Shown in pieces: positions 8,764 through 18,471 of a stretch of 64,000 nucleotides of DNA. Position numbers and translations under genes: made by a program. A model generated the notes under the pieces. It was not told the DNA's origin and made no database searches. It worked only from the letters and a program-made list of their open reading frames with translations. Source of the stretch: Antarctobacter heliothermus (GTDB lineage Bacteria; Pseudomonadota; Alphaproteobacteria; Rhodobacterales; Rhodobacteraceae); NCBI RefSeq assembly GCF_002237555.1, contig NZ_CP022540.1:2054501-2118500 (forward strand), in the 5' to 3' direction. Every line of letters begins with the position of its first letter. Positions within the stretch are counted from its first letter, which is position 1.

Positions 8764-9011
8764 CTGTTGTCTCCTTTGTCCTCAAAGACGGCGCATCCCG
8801 CCCGCCCCGATAAGCCCGAAGACGCGAAGGGGTTTGGTGCGGAGACGCGCAGGTCCGCCTGTTCATCTCTGCGGACACGCCGGGGTATTTCAGAGCGGCC
8901 TGTGTCGGATCGGAAACCGAGGGGCCGCAAAATCACGCGATCCTGTCGGGATTGACCGGCGGAACCGGCCTGTCCCATGCTTTAACTGAGCGCAGAAGAC
9001 GGGAGACGCGC

Positions 9012-11795
9012 ATGTCCGATACCATTCGATTCACGCTCGACGGCCAAGAGGTCGAAGCGCAGCAAGGCATGACGATCTGGGAGGTGGCCAACGGCCGCGG
9101 TCTCAAGATCCCGCATCTGTGTCACACGCCGCAAAAGGGATATCGCCCCGACGGCAACTGCCGTGCCTGCATGGTCGAGATCGAGGGCGAGCGCGTTTTG
9201 GCCGCCTCCTGCATCCGCGAGCCGCAGGATGGCATGGTGGTCAAGACCGCCACCACGCGCGCCGAAAACGCCCGCAAGATGGTAATGGAATTGCTGCTGG
9301 CGGATCAGCCAGAGCGGGACGCGGCGCACGACAAGTCCTCACATTTGTGGGACATGGCCGAAGCGAACGGTGTTTCAGAGTCGCGCTTTCCGACGCTGGA
9401 GGCAGACCGCATTCCGCTGCTGGACGACAGCCATATCGCGATGAAGGTCAATCTGGATGCCTGTATCCAGTGCGGTTTGTGCGTGCGCGCCTGCCGCGAG
9501 GTACAGGTGAACGACGTGATCGGCATGGCCGGGCGCGGGCATGATGCCTACCCGGTGTTTGATCTGGATGATCCGATGGGCGCATCGTCCTGCGTGGCCT
9601 GTGGCGAATGCGTGCAGGCCTGTCCGACCGGGGCCTTGATGCCGTCCACCGTGCTGAACGCGGCGCAGGTGGGCGACAGCAAGGATTTCGACGAAGAGGT
9701 GAAATCGGTCTGCCCGTTCTGCGGTGTTGGCTGTCAGGTGTCGGTCAAGGTCAAGGACGGCAAGGTTCGGAACGTCGAGGGCATCAATGGCCCCGCGAAC
9801 GAGGGGCGGCTGTGCGTCAAGGGGCGGTTTGGGTTTGACTATATCCACCACCCTCACCGGCTGACCAAACCGCTGATCCGCCGCAGCGATGCGCCGGAAA
9901 AGGGTCTGAACGTCGATCCCAACAATCCGTGGACGCACTTTCGTGAGGCGACATGGGAAGAGGCGATGGAAAAGGCGGCGCACGGTCTGGGCGATCTGCG
10001 CAGCTATTACGGTGGCACCTCTGTTGCGGGCTTTGGCAGCGCCAAATGCACCAACGAAGAGGCCTATCTGTTCCAGAAGTTCATCCGGCAGGGCTTTGGC
10101 CACAACAACGTCGATCACTGCACGCGGCTGTGCCATGCGTCGTCCGTGGCGGCCTTGATGGAGAACGTGGGGTCAGGTGCGGTTACGGCAAGCTTTAATG
10201 AGATCGAAAACGCCGATCTGGCGATTGTGATTGGTGCCAACCCGACCGAGAACCACCCCGTCACGGCGACCTACTTCAAGCAGTTCACCAAGCGCGGCGG
10301 TGAGTTGATTATCCTTGACCCGCGCGGCACCGCGATGAAGCGGCACGCCAAACACATGTTGCAGTTCCGCCCCGGCACCGATGTGGCGCTGCTGAACGCG
10401 ATCATGAACGTGATCGTCGAGGAAAAGCTGTACGACCGGCAGTATATCGAGGGCTTCACCGAGGGGTTCTTTGAATTCCGCGACCACATCCGCGCCTTTA
10501 CGCCCGAGCGCATGTCCGAGCTTTGCGGGATTGATGCCGAGACGATCAAGACCGTGGCGCGCAGCTATGCGGGCGCGCAGCGGGCGATGATCTTTTGGGG
10601 GATGGGTGTCAGCCAGCATATTCACGGGACCGACAACTCGCGCTGTCTGATCTCACTCGCGCTGCTGTGTGGACAGGTGGGACGGTCGGGCACCGGCCTG
10701 CACCCGCTGCGCGGGCAGAACAACGTGCAGGGCGCGTCGGATGCCGGTCTGATCCCGCAAGTGATGCCCGATTACCAGCCGGTGACGGACGGCGAAGTGC
10801 GCGAGCTGTTCAAGCACATCTGGCGTGGCACCGAGATTCAGGCCGCGCCCGGCCTGACCGTGGTCGAGATCATGGACCGCGTCTATCGCGGTGAGATCAA
10901 GGGCATGTATATTCTGGGTGAGAACCCGGCGATGAGCGATCCGGATGTGGAACATGCCCGCAAGGCGCTGGCGCAGTTGGATCATCTGGTGGTGCAGGAT
11001 ATTTTCCTGACCGAAACGGCGAACTATGCCGATGTGATCCTGCCGGCCTCGGCGCTGCCCGAAAAGACCGGCACTGTGACCAACACCAACCGTCAGGTGC
11101 AGATGGTGCGCAAGGCGGTGAACCCGCCGGGCGAGGCACGCGAGGATTGGCAGATCATCGTTGATCTGGCGCGGCGCATCGGGCTGGACTGGGATTACGA
11201 CGATCCGCGTGAGATTTTTGACGAGATGAAGATGTCGATGCGATCGTTGCATCACATCACCTGGAAGCGGCTGGAGACGGAATCTGCCGTCACCTATCCC
11301 TGTAGCGGCCCGGATGATCCGGGGCAGGCGGTGGTGTTCGGCGATGGCTTTCCGCGCCGCGCCGGGCGGGCCAAGTTCACACCCGCGCGGGTGACACCGC
11401 CCGCCGAGATGCCCGACGACAGTTTTCCGATGATCCTGACCACGGGGCGGCAGCTGGAACACTGGCACACGGGGTCGATGACGCGGCGGGCCAGTGTTCT
11501 GGATGCGATGGAGCCGGAGGCAAATTGTTCCCTGCACCCGTCGACCCTGCGCAAGCTGGGGGTGGAGCCGGGGGGGCATGTGCGTCTGACGACCCGGCGC
11601 GGATCGGTCGAGGTCATGGCACGGGCGGACCGAGCGGTGGCCCCGGATATGGTGTTCCTGCCCTTCGCCTATGTCGAGGCGGCGGCCAATATCCTGACCA
11701 ACCCGGCGCTGGACCCCTTTGGCAAGATCCCCGAGTTCAAGTTCTCCGCCGTACGGGTCGAAAAGGCGGGCGCGGCGCCGGTTGCGGCAGAGTGA
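9012..11795 (+). CDS. fdhF: formate dehydrogenase alpha subunit (molybdopterin, Fe-S)
   Basis: A 927-residue cytoplasmic oxidoreductase. In order: an N-terminal [2Fe-2S] ferredoxin domain (Cys37, 50, 53, 67), a 4Fe-4S pair (Cys151/154/157/161 and Cys194/197/200/204), a further cluster motif (Cys234/237/241/268), then the molybdopterin domain with the candidate Mo ligand Cys374 in DHCTRLCHASSVAAL. It oxidises formate to CO2. The His-Cys3 cluster often found near residues 95-130 of NuoG-like proteins is absent: no Cys lies between 67 and 151. ATG 9012 is chosen because the ferredoxin fold starts directly after it. No beta or gamma (diaphorase) subunit gene is adjacent, so the electron acceptor is unknown. 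Confidence 0.93.
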   Translation: MSDTIRFTLDGQEVEAQQGMTIWEVANGRGLKIPHLCHTPQKGYRPDGNCRACMVEIEGERVLAASCIREPQDGMVVKTATTRAENARKMVMELLLADQPERDAAHDKSSHLWDMAEANGVSESRFPTLEADRIPLLDDSHIAMKVNLDACIQCGLCVRACREVQVNDVIGMAGRGHDAYPVFDLDDPMGASSCVACGECVQACPTGALMPSTVLNAAQVGDSKDFDEEVKSVCPFCGVGCQVSVKVKDGKVRNVEGINGPANEGRLCVKGRFGFDYIHHPHRLTKPLIRRSDAPEKGLNVDPNNPWTHFREATWEEAMEKAAHGLGDLRSYYGGTSVAGFGSAKCTNEEAYLFQKFIRQGFGHNNVDHCTRLCHASSVAALMENVGSGAVTASFNEIENADLAIVIGANPTENHPVTATYFKQFTKRGGELIILDPRGTAMKRHAKHMLQFRPGTDVALLNAIMNVIVEEKLYDRQYIEGFTEGFFEFRDHIRAFTPERMSELCGIDAETIKTVARSYAGAQRAMIFWGMGVSQHIHGTDNSRCLISLALLCGQVGRSGTGLHPLRGQNNVQGASDAGLIPQVMPDYQPVTDGEVRELFKHIWRGTEIQAAPGLTVVEIMDRVYRGEIKGMYILGENPAMSDPDVEHARKALAQLDHLVVQDIFLTETANYADVILPASALPEKTGTVTNTNRQVQMVRKAVNPPGEAREDWQIIVDLARRIGLDWDYDDPREIFDEMKMSMRSLHHITWKRLETESAVTYPCSGPDDPGQAVVFGDGFPRRAGRAKFTPARVTPPAEMPDDSFPMILTTGRQLEHWHTGSMTRRASVLDAMEPEANCSLHPSTLRKLGVEPGGHVRLTTRRGSVEVMARADRAVAPDMVFLPFAYVEAAANILTNPALDPFGKIPEFKFSAVRVEKAGAAPVAAE

Positions 11796-11804
11796 TCCAA
11801 AGGG

Positions 11805-11822
11805 GCGCGCCCAAGGGCGCGC
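11805..11822 (+). terminator. GC-rich hairpin after formate dehydrogenase gene
   Basis: A perfect 8-base inverted repeat (GCGCGCCC / GGGCGCGC, about 7 pairs if the loop is opened to four bases) lies 10 bases after the fdhF stop. It is followed by GCTGGTTGTCT, which is only moderately T-rich, so this is a plausible but weak intrinsic terminator. Confidence 0.5.
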
Positions 11823-11918
11823 GCTGGTTGTCTCGGCTGTGGCCTGCGGCCTTCGCCTCGGGCCGATTGGGGCGGGTGTTGTGCCCGGTTCCGGTCTGAT
11901 GGCTTGATGTTTCGGGGC

Positions 11919-11957
11919 AGGATTGGGAGTACTTTTGCAGAGAAGAAGCTGCGGGGC
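11919..11957 (+). repeat. dispersed intergenic repeat, copy A
   Basis: The segment GGGAGTACTTTTGCAGAGAA followed by GAAGCTGCGGGGC resembles three other intergenic segments in this window (18430, 23515 and 34691). It sits about 30 bases upstream of the start of the M20-type hydrolase gene. Confidence 0.55.
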
Positions 11958-11989
11958 TGTGCCTGCGGCGACGTCTGTAGGAGACTTGC

Positions 11990-13195
11990 ATGACTATTCC
12001 CGTGAATCCGGACCGCTTTTTGAAAGATCTGCACGATCTGCGTCGCTTTGGTGCGTCCGGGGTGGGCAAGGGGGTGGTGCGCCCGGCCTATTCCGAGGCG
12101 GATATTGCGGCGCGGGACTGGTTGGCGGGACGGATGAAGGCCGCTGATTTGTCAGTGCAGGTCGATCCGATGGGGTCGGTGTTTGGTCTGTGTGAGGGGC
12201 CGTCCTTGTTGTTGGGGTCGCATTCGGACAGCCAGCCCGAGGGCGGCTGGCTGGACGGGGCCTTGGGCGTGATCGCGGCGCTGGAGGTGGCGCGTGCGGC
12301 GCGCGAGGCAGGTGGACCGCCGGTGTCCTGCGTGTCGTTTCAGGATGAAGAGGGCCGGTTTGGCGTGACCACCGGCAGTGCGGCCTGGTCCGGGGCATTG
12401 GCGCGCGACAGGCTGGACAGCTTGGTCGATCCGCAGGGGGTGACGCTGCCGCAGGCGCGAGCGGCGATGGGCGACCGGCTGGGGGATTGGCTGGACCCGG
12501 CGCGGTTCACCGGGTTTCTGGAGATGCATATCGAACAGGGGCCGGTGATGGATACCTCGGGAGAGGCTGTCGGGGTGGTTGAGGCGATTGTTGGCATTCG
12601 CGATATGGTCATCACTTTTGAGGGCCAGCAGAACCACGCGGGGACCACGCCTATGGCGCTGCGCAAGGATGCGTTTCAGGCCTTGTCCGCGTTTAACGCG
12701 CTGCTGAACGACCGGCTGCGGAATGTCGTGACCCCAGCGACGGTTTGGACCATCGGCCATGTGACCCTGCTGCCGAACGCGCATTCCATCGTGCCCGGCA
12801 AGGTGAAGTTTTCGATGCAGTGGCGGGACGGCGATGCCGGGCGGTTGGACCGGATGGAGGCGATCATTCGCGAGACGGCGCAGGAAGTGGCGGCGACGCG
12901 CGGTCTGGAAATGAGCACCGGGCCAATGTTGGGGATTGCGCCGGTGGCGATGGATGCGGGGTTCCGCGCGGCATTGTCAGAGGCGGCAGAGGCGGAGGTG
13001 CCGGGGCGTTGGCGGGTCATGCCTTCTGGTGCGTTGCACGACGCGTCGAACATGGCGCGGATGATGCCTGCGGCCATGGTGTTTGTACCATCCATTGGCG
13101 GGATCAGTCACGATTTCGCAGAGGATACGGATGAGGCGGATCTAGTGACGGGGCTGAAGGTGCTGGCCGGAGCGGTGACACGGATTGCAGGGTGA
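11990..13195 (+). CDS. M20-type Zn-dependent hydrolase (carbamoylase / hydantoinase family)
   Basis: 401 residues in the N-carbamoyl-L-amino acid hydrolase / allantoate amidohydrolase family. Metal-binding segments in order: [18 protein letters not shown] (about 75), [10 protein letters not shown] (about 121), [10 protein letters not shown] (about 180) and, near the C-terminus, [27 protein letters not shown] belongs to the dimerisation/lid domain. The enzyme should hydrolyse a carbamoyl or ureido amide of an amino acid-like compound; the exact substrate is open. The cytosolic location is inferred from the lack of a signal peptide. It follows the formate dehydrogenase gene by 194 bases. Confidence 0.88.
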   Translation: MTIPVNPDRFLKDLHDLRRFGASGVGKGVVRPAYSEADIAARDWLAGRMKAADLSVQVDPMGSVFGLCEGPSLLLGSHSDSQPEGGWLDGALGVIAALEVARAAREAGGPPVSCVSFQDEEGRFGVTTGSAAWSGALARDRLDSLVDPQGVTLPQARAAMGDRLGDWLDPARFTGFLEMHIEQGPVMDTSGEAVGVVEAIVGIRDMVITFEGQQNHAGTTPMALRKDAFQALSAFNALLNDRLRNVVTPATVWTIGHVTLLPNAHSIVPGKVKFSMQWRDGDAGRLDRMEAIIRETAQEVAATRGLEMSTGPMLGIAPVAMDAGFRAALSEAAEAEVPGRWRVMPSGALHDASNMARMMPAAMVFVPSIGGISHDFAEDTDEADLVTGLKVLAGAVTRIAG

Positions 13196-13287
13196 GCGGT
13201 GGCACGGATGAGAGCTCGGCGGTGGTGAATTCCACCGTTCCCTCAATGCCGGGGCTGGGTTAGGCTGACCGGCAGGGAGGCACAGCT

Positions 13288-13476
13288 ATGGACCCGATAT
13301 CACTTGTTTTCTACGCCGCTGTTTGCGGACTGTTGGGTTTGGCCGGTCCCAGTCTGGGGACCGCCCCGATCCGGTTGGGGATCGGCGCGGTTGTGGGCGT
13401 GGTGGCGGTTTCTGTGCTGCCCTTTGTGCATCAGATTTTGGGTGTTTCTGCCGATTACAGCTTTGCCGGACCATAG
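13288..13476 (+). CDS. small membrane protein, unknown function
   Basis: 62 residues with two predicted hydrophobic helices (about 5-22 and 28-50) separated by a short Gly-Pro-containing turn, and a short polar tail. A good ribosome site (AGGGAGG) lies 7-8 bases before ATG 13288. I recognise no family. It converges with the response-regulator gene at 13502 on the other strand, leaving 25 bases between. Confidence 0.6.
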   Translation: MDPISLVFYAAVCGLLGLAGPSLGTAPIRLGIGAVVGVVAVSVLPFVHQILGVSADYSFAGP

Positions 13477-13501
13477 CGGGATCAGATGACAGCCGGGCGG
13501 T

Positions 13502-14203
13502 TCACCCCCAGTTGACATCGCCCAGAAAAATATATCCAGCACCGTAGATCGTCTTGATCAGGCGCGGGTTCTTGGGATCTTCACGCAGTTTCGTGCGCAG
13601 GCGCGAAATGCGCACATCCATCGCCCGGTCAAAGCTTTCGCCGGCGGCCCCGCCAAGGCTTTCCTGCATGTGGGTGCGGCTGATCAGGCGTTTGGGACTT
13701 TCCAGAAACAGCCGCAGCACTTCGCCCTCGGCATGGCTGAAGGCGGTCTCGGTCCCGGTCTCGTCCTCTAGCATGTAGCGGTCGAAATGGGCGGTCCAGC
13801 CGTTGAAACGGGCGGTGTCTGACGATGTGGCGGCGCGGGCGCGGCCGCGCAGGCGGGCCCGGATGCGAGCGACGACCTCTGCCGGATCGAAAGGCTTGAT
13901 GATGTAGTCATCCGCCCCCAGTTCCAGCCCGGTCACCCGGTCCTGTACCTGTGCCCGGCCAGAGATGATGATGACCGTCGCGCCCTGTTCCAGCGCAAGA
14001 CGGTGGACCAGTGTCAGCCCGTCGCGGTCCGGCAGGCCGAGATCGACGAGGCAGACATCGGGGGTCGCACGGCGCAGCGCGGCCTCAAATTCCGTCGCGC
14101 GGCCAAAGGACAGGGTGCGAAACCCGGCCTCTGCCAAAGCCTCTGCCAGCATCTCGCGGATGGCGGGTTCGTCGTCGAGGATGGTGACAAGGGGGCTGGT
14201 CAT
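13502..14203 (-). CDS. response regulator, OmpR/PhoB type
   Basis: 233 residues. The N-terminal receiver domain has the acidic pair Asp10-Asp11, phospho-acceptor Asp54 in CLVDLGLPD and Lys103 in DYIIKPFDP. The C-terminal winged-helix DNA-binding domain (about 135-230) ends with RMS-type features: DVRISRLRTKLREDP and IKTIYGAGYIFLGDV. It is expected to regulate transcription after phosphorylation. The gene begins 9 bases after the stop of the hybrid kinase gene on the same strand, so they are almost certainly partners. The signal and target genes cannot be read from the sequence. Confidence 0.95.
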   Translation of the reverse strand: MTSPLVTILDDEPAIREMLAEALAEAGFRTLSFGRATEFEAALRRATPDVCLVDLGLPDRDGLTLVHRLALEQGATVIIISGRAQVQDRVTGLELGADDYIIKPFDPAEVVARIRARLRGRARAATSSDTARFNGWTAHFDRYMLEDETGTETAFSHAEGEVLRLFLESPKRLISRTHMQESLGGAAGESFDRAMDVRISRLRTKLREDPKNPRLIKTIYGAGYIFLGDVNWG

Positions 14204-14212
14204 GGGATGGGG

Positions 14213-16120
14213 TTAGCCGAATTGCGCGGTCGCAGGAAGGGCTGGTTGCCCAAGGAAGGCGGCGAGGTCTGCAGCGGTAAAGGGTTTGGGCAAGACCGGG
14301 CCGCGATGGCAGGCCTGCACATGCAGCGGGTGATCAGCAAGGAGCGAGGTCATGAAGCGGATCGGCAGATGCGGCAGGCGGTCGGCGAGGGCCAGACCGG
14401 GCGTATCGCCCTCCAGCGAGATGTCGCTGAGGATCAGGGCGATGTCGGGCAAGCCGTCGGCAAGGGCGCAGGACTCCTCGACCGAGACGGCCTCGACCAC
14501 GGAAAAGCCCATGGCTGTCAGCATTTCGCGGATGGTTTCGCGCAGGTCGGCGCTGTCCTCGACCAGCAGGACAAGGCCGGTGTCGGGCAGCGGTGCGGGT
14601 TTGGCGCGGCGCAGGGGCAGGCGCAGAGAGACGCGCGCGCCTGTGTCGGTGTTGGCCATGCGCATGGTCCCCCCGGCCAGCTTGGTCATGTCGTAGACCA
14701 TGGCAAGGCCGAGGCCAGAGCCCTCGCCGCCCTTGGTGGTGAAAAACGGCTCTGCCCCGTGTTCCAGCGCGGCGTCGGAAAAGCCCGGCCCGCTGTCCCC
14801 GACGGAGATGTCCAGCCATGTGTCCAGCACTTCGCCCGTGCTGATGTGGATGGTGCCTGCGGGGCCGCAGGCGTCGCGGGCGTTCAGGATGAGGTTCAGC
14901 AGCGCGTCTTGCAACAGCCCGGCGTCGGCCATGACCGGGCCTTGGGTGGCGTCGTCGATGGTGATGGTGATGCCTCCGGGCAACGAGGGCGTGGCGAGGG
15001 TGCGCAATTCCTCAAGGAAGGTGGGCAAGGACAACGGCGCGGGTCGCCAGCCGCGCGCGCTGGTCATGTTGGCGATCCGGTCGAGCAGCCGTCCGCCGCG
15101 CTGCGCCGCCGAGAGCGTGGCCGAGATCATCGGTTCCGCCTCTGGGCCAAGGCTCATCCGGTGCAGTTTGGACTGCATGCCAAGGATGATCGTCAGCAGG
15201 TTGGAAAAATCATGCGCGAGGCCCGAGGTCAGCTGGGCGGCAATTTCGCGGCGGCGGGTCTGTTGCAGCGCAGCGCGGGCCTGCGTTTCCTGCGTGACGT
15301 CCTGTGTCATGATGTAGACGCCCGGTTCCAGCGGGTCGGGGGTAAAGACGCTGCGGATCCGGCGCGAGGACATTTCGTCGGTGAACTCAAAGGCCGACTG
15401 GCATCCGTCGCGGGCGGCCTGAAGATGCGGGCGCACGCTGGCAAAGGCCTGTGGGCCAAGCGCGTCGGCGATGTGTTTGCCCACGATGGCAGAAGGGCGT
15501 CCCGGCATCACATCGCTCAGCCGGTTGTTGGAGAAGGTATAGTGCCCCCCGGCATCGACGCGGGCGATATGGGCGGGCATCATTTCGGTGGTGGTGCGGG
15601 TGCGGGCCTCTGCCTCGGCCAGCACGCGGCGGGCCTCTTCCAGCGCCTTGTTGGCCGCGGCAAGGCGGCGGTTGGTGCGGGCCAGTTCTTCGGAGCGTTT
15701 CAGCACCTCTTCGCTCAGCAATTCCGAACGGGTCCGCAGAAGCTGCTCCTGCGTCTTGGTTTCGGTGATGTCGGTGTAGACCGTGACCCAGCCGCCCTGC
15801 GGCAGTGGCGCGCCCTCGACGCTGATCATACGGCCATTGGCGCGGGGGCGTTCCATATAATGCGGCTCGAACGCGCGGGCGATCTCGACTCGGGTGCGGA
15901 CAAACTCCTCTAGATCCCCGACGGGGCCGTATTCGCCGCGTTCCGCAAGGTGGCGGATGGTGTCCTCAAAGCTGGCGCCGGGGGTGGTGAGCCGGTTGGG
16001 TAGGTCGAACATCTCGGCAAACGGCGCGTTGCACACGGCAAGGCGCAGGTCGCTGTCGTATATGGTCAGGCCCTGACCGATCAGGTTCAGCCCGGCCTGC
16101 GTGAGGGCGTTCGGTGTCAT
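14213..16120 (-). CDS. hybrid sensor histidine kinase: PAS-PAS-kinase-receiver
   Basis: 635 residues, without a convincing transmembrane segment, so probably cytoplasmic. Two PAS-type regions (about 5-125, with the opening LNLIGQGLTIYDSDLRLAVCN, and about 180-290) are followed by a coiled coil. The phospho-acceptor segment is TSGLAHDFSNLLTII, then an ATPase domain with LILNARDA and SGLGLAMVYDM. A C-terminal receiver starts LVLLVEDSADLR with acceptor Asp in LILSDISLEG. ATG 16120 follows an AGGAG site; the frame stays open upstream but does not resemble PAS. It is cotranscribed with the OmpR-type regulator. Confidence 0.92.
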   Translation of the reverse strand: MTPNALTQAGLNLIGQGLTIYDSDLRLAVCNAPFAEMFDLPNRLTTPGASFEDTIRHLAERGEYGPVGDLEEFVRTRVEIARAFEPHYMERPRANGRMISVEGAPLPQGGWVTVYTDITETKTQEQLLRTRSELLSEEVLKRSEELARTNRRLAAANKALEEARRVLAEAEARTRTTTEMMPAHIARVDAGGHYTFSNNRLSDVMPGRPSAIVGKHIADALGPQAFASVRPHLQAARDGCQSAFEFTDEMSSRRIRSVFTPDPLEPGVYIMTQDVTQETQARAALQQTRRREIAAQLTSGLAHDFSNLLTIILGMQSKLHRMSLGPEAEPMISATLSAAQRGGRLLDRIANMTSARGWRPAPLSLPTFLEELRTLATPSLPGGITITIDDATQGPVMADAGLLQDALLNLILNARDACGPAGTIHISTGEVLDTWLDISVGDSGPGFSDAALEHGAEPFFTTKGGEGSGLGLAMVYDMTKLAGGTMRMANTDTGARVSLRLPLRRAKPAPLPDTGLVLLVEDSADLRETIREMLTAMGFSVVEAVSVEESCALADGLPDIALILSDISLEGDTPGLALADRLPHLPIRFMTSLLADHPLHVQACHRGPVLPKPFTAADLAAFLGQPALPATAQFG

Positions 16121-16373
16121 GGGATCTCCTCTGCGGGGCAATCTAGCGGAGGTTGCGGGGCAGGGGAAAGGGGCCTGACCAAGGGGCGGGCGGGTCAGAC
16201 ATTTTGCAGATGTTACAATTCGTAAGGATTCGGAAAACCTCAGGAAAAAGTTGACCGCGAGGCTGAGCCTTGCCCAAATGGGAGTAGAATCGCGGCGAAC
16301 AGCGGTCGGCCCGGAAGAGTGGGCCACATGGGATGTCGGGGGACCGGCATGGGGAGGAAAAGACTTGGCATAT

Positions 16374-18338
16374 ATGGCTGAGGGCGTAGAGGGTCTGCGC
16401 TCATTTCCGGCACTGTTGCACCGCAATGCCACTCAGTTCGGCTCGGCACCCGCGTACCGGGAGAAGGAATACGGGATCTGGCAAAGCTGGACCTGGGCCG
16501 AAACCGAGAAGGAAATAGAGGCGTTCGCGCTGGGCCTGCTGAATCTGGGCGTCAATGAGGGCGATTTTATCGCTGTCATCGGACGCAACCGGCCCACGCT
16601 ATACTGGTCGATGGTCGCCGCGCAAAGCGTGGGCGCGATCCCGGTGCCACTGTATCAAGACGCCGTTGCCGAAGAGATGGAATATGTGCTGGGTCATTGC
16701 GGCGCACGCTTTGCAGTCGTCGCGGATCAGGAACAGGCCGACAAGGTGATCGAGGTGCAGGATGATCTGCATCAGTTCGAACACCTGATCTATGTCGATC
16801 CGCGCGGCATGCGGAAATATGATCACGCTCATCTGCATGAATACAGCCATGTTCAGGATCAGGGGCGCGCCGCCCGGGATGAATTTATTGCCGAGCTGAA
16901 CCGGCGACGCGACAAGCTTGGCTACGACGACACCTGCGTGATGCTGTACACCAGCGGCACCACGGGCAAACCCAAGGGCGTTGTTCTATCGAACCGCAAT
17001 ATCATCGAAAGCGCGAAGTCCACTTCAGAGTTCGACAATCTGCGGCGCACGGATTCCGTTTTGGCCTATCTGCCCATGGCCTGGGTGGGCGATTTCATCT
17101 TTTCTGTCGGACAGGCCTATTGGACTGGTTTCTGCGTGAATTGCCCCGAAGCGCCGCAGACCATGTACGAAAATCTGCATGAGATCGGGCCCAGCTATTT
17201 CTTTGCCCCGCCGCGCTATTTCGAAGAGCGGATCACCGCAATCCTGATCCGGATGGAGGATGCGGGCCGGTTCAAGAAGTGGCTTTTTGATAGTTTCATG
17301 GCACATGCACGAGTCGTCGGCCCCAAGATCCTTGACGGCAAATCTGTCGGCCTGATGGACCGGCTGAAATATGCGCTGGGTCAGGTTGTGGTCTACGGTC
17401 CACTACGCAACCGCGCGGGCATGACGCGGGTGCGGGTGGCTTATACCGCAGGTGAGGCGATCGGACCGGAAATCTTTGATTTCTGGCGAGCGTTGGGCAT
17501 CAATCTGAAACAGCTCTACGGCCAGACCGAAGCCAGCGTTTTCATCACGGTACAGCCGGACGGTGAGGTCCGTTCGGACACGGTGGGCGTGCCCGCGCCG
17601 GGTGTCGAACTGCGGATTGCCGAGAATGGTGAGGTCTTTTACCGCTCTCCGGGTACCTTTGTGGAGTACTACAAGAACCCCGAAAGCACGGCAGAGACCA
17701 AAGATCCCGAGGGTTGGGTGGCGACGGGCGATGCCGGGTTCATCGATCCCGAAACCGGCCATCTGCGGATCATCGACCGGGCCAAGGACGTGGGCCAAAT
17801 GGCGGATGGCGCGCTATTTGCTCCGAAATACGTCGAGAACAAGCTGAAGTTTTACCCCAACATTCTGGAGGCGGTCGTCTTTGGGGCGGGGCGCGACCGC
17901 TGCACTGCCTTTATCAACATCGACCTGACGGCGGTGGGCAATTGGGCGGAGCGCAACAATATCGCTTACGCCAGCTATCAGGAATTGGCGCAGCATCCGC
18001 GCGTGTTGGAGATGGTGCAAGCCCATGTGGAAGAGGTCAACGTCAGTGTGGCACAGGACGACATGTTGTCGGGGTGTCAGGTGCACAGGTTCCTGATTCT
18101 GCACAAGGAACTGGACGCCGATGACGGTGAGATGACCCGCACCCGCAAGGTGCGCCGGAAGATCATCGGGGAGAAATTCGCTGATCTGGTGGGGGCTTTG
18201 TACGACGGATCGGACGAAATCTATACCGAGACCGAAGTCACCTATGAGGATGGCCGCAAGGGAAAGATCAAGGCAACGTTGCAGATCCGCGATGCCAAGG
18301 TGGTGCCGGTTGTGCCCGCGAAAGTGGCGGCGGAATGA
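16374..18338 (+). CDS. AMP-forming acyl-CoA synthetase (long-chain type)
   Basis: About 655 residues of the ANL adenylating superfamily. The P-loop CVMLYTSGTTGKPKGVVLSN is at about 180, AYTAGEAIG at about 358, and LKQLYGQTEAS (A5 motif) and GWVATGDAGFID (A7/A8) follow. It converts a carboxylic acid, ATP and CoA into an acyl-CoA. ATG 16374 gives the usual start of the family, but a TTG at 16365 in the same frame is better spaced from GGGGAGG (16351-16357). It leads a gene run with a liv-type importer and a second CoA ligase, which suggests that it activates what the importer brings in. Substrate unknown. Confidence 0.92.
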   Translation: MAEGVEGLRSFPALLHRNATQFGSAPAYREKEYGIWQSWTWAETEKEIEAFALGLLNLGVNEGDFIAVIGRNRPTLYWSMVAAQSVGAIPVPLYQDAVAEEMEYVLGHCGARFAVVADQEQADKVIEVQDDLHQFEHLIYVDPRGMRKYDHAHLHEYSHVQDQGRAARDEFIAELNRRRDKLGYDDTCVMLYTSGTTGKPKGVVLSNRNIIESAKSTSEFDNLRRTDSVLAYLPMAWVGDFIFSVGQAYWTGFCVNCPEAPQTMYENLHEIGPSYFFAPPRYFEERITAILIRMEDAGRFKKWLFDSFMAHARVVGPKILDGKSVGLMDRLKYALGQVVVYGPLRNRAGMTRVRVAYTAGEAIGPEIFDFWRALGINLKQLYGQTEASVFITVQPDGEVRSDTVGVPAPGVELRIAENGEVFYRSPGTFVEYYKNPESTAETKDPEGWVATGDAGFIDPETGHLRIIDRAKDVGQMADGALFAPKYVENKLKFYPNILEAVVFGAGRDRCTAFINIDLTAVGNWAERNNIAYASYQELAQHPRVLEMVQAHVEEVNVSVAQDDMLSGCQVHRFLILHKELDADDGEMTRTRKVRRKIIGEKFADLVGALYDGSDEIYTETEVTYEDGRKGKIKATLQIRDAKVVPVVPAKVAAE

Positions 18339-18429
18339 TGGTCGGACGCTCCTGCGCCTACGGCGCAAATCGCCCCGCCCACCATCCCGCAAGGCGTTTC
18401 AGTTCGGAACGCGTGGATTTGGCAGTGGT

Positions 18430-18466
18430 CGGCATGAGTATTTGGACCAAGAAAAAGCTGGGGGAC
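18430..18466 (+). repeat. dispersed intergenic repeat, copy B
   Basis: The segment GAGTATTTGGACCAAGAAAA followed by AGCTGGGGGA resembles copies A, C and D. It lies directly before the GTG start of livG, so it is part of the livG leader. The stretch also reads as a 13-codon open frame (18434-18475) whose stop overlaps the livG start; I do not claim that it is translated. Confidence 0.6.
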
Positions 18467-18471
18467 GTCGT

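Noticed and set aside
10132-10134. Possible selenocysteine codon in formate dehydrogenase
   Set aside because: The Mo-ligand position is a normal Cys codon (TGC) in DHCTRLCHASSV, so no recoding is needed.
14003-15913. A 636-codon open frame on the plus strand opposite the hybrid histidine kinase
   Set aside because: Its translation is compositionally odd (Gly/Arg/His/Gln-rich), has no recognisable domain, and lies opposite a complete PAS/kinase/receiver gene. High GC creates such long antisense frames.
16251-16290. TTGACC promoter candidate upstream of the acyl-CoA synthetase gene
   Set aside because: No acceptable -10 hexamer is found at 16-18 bases; the TAGAAT at 16285-16290 is too distant.
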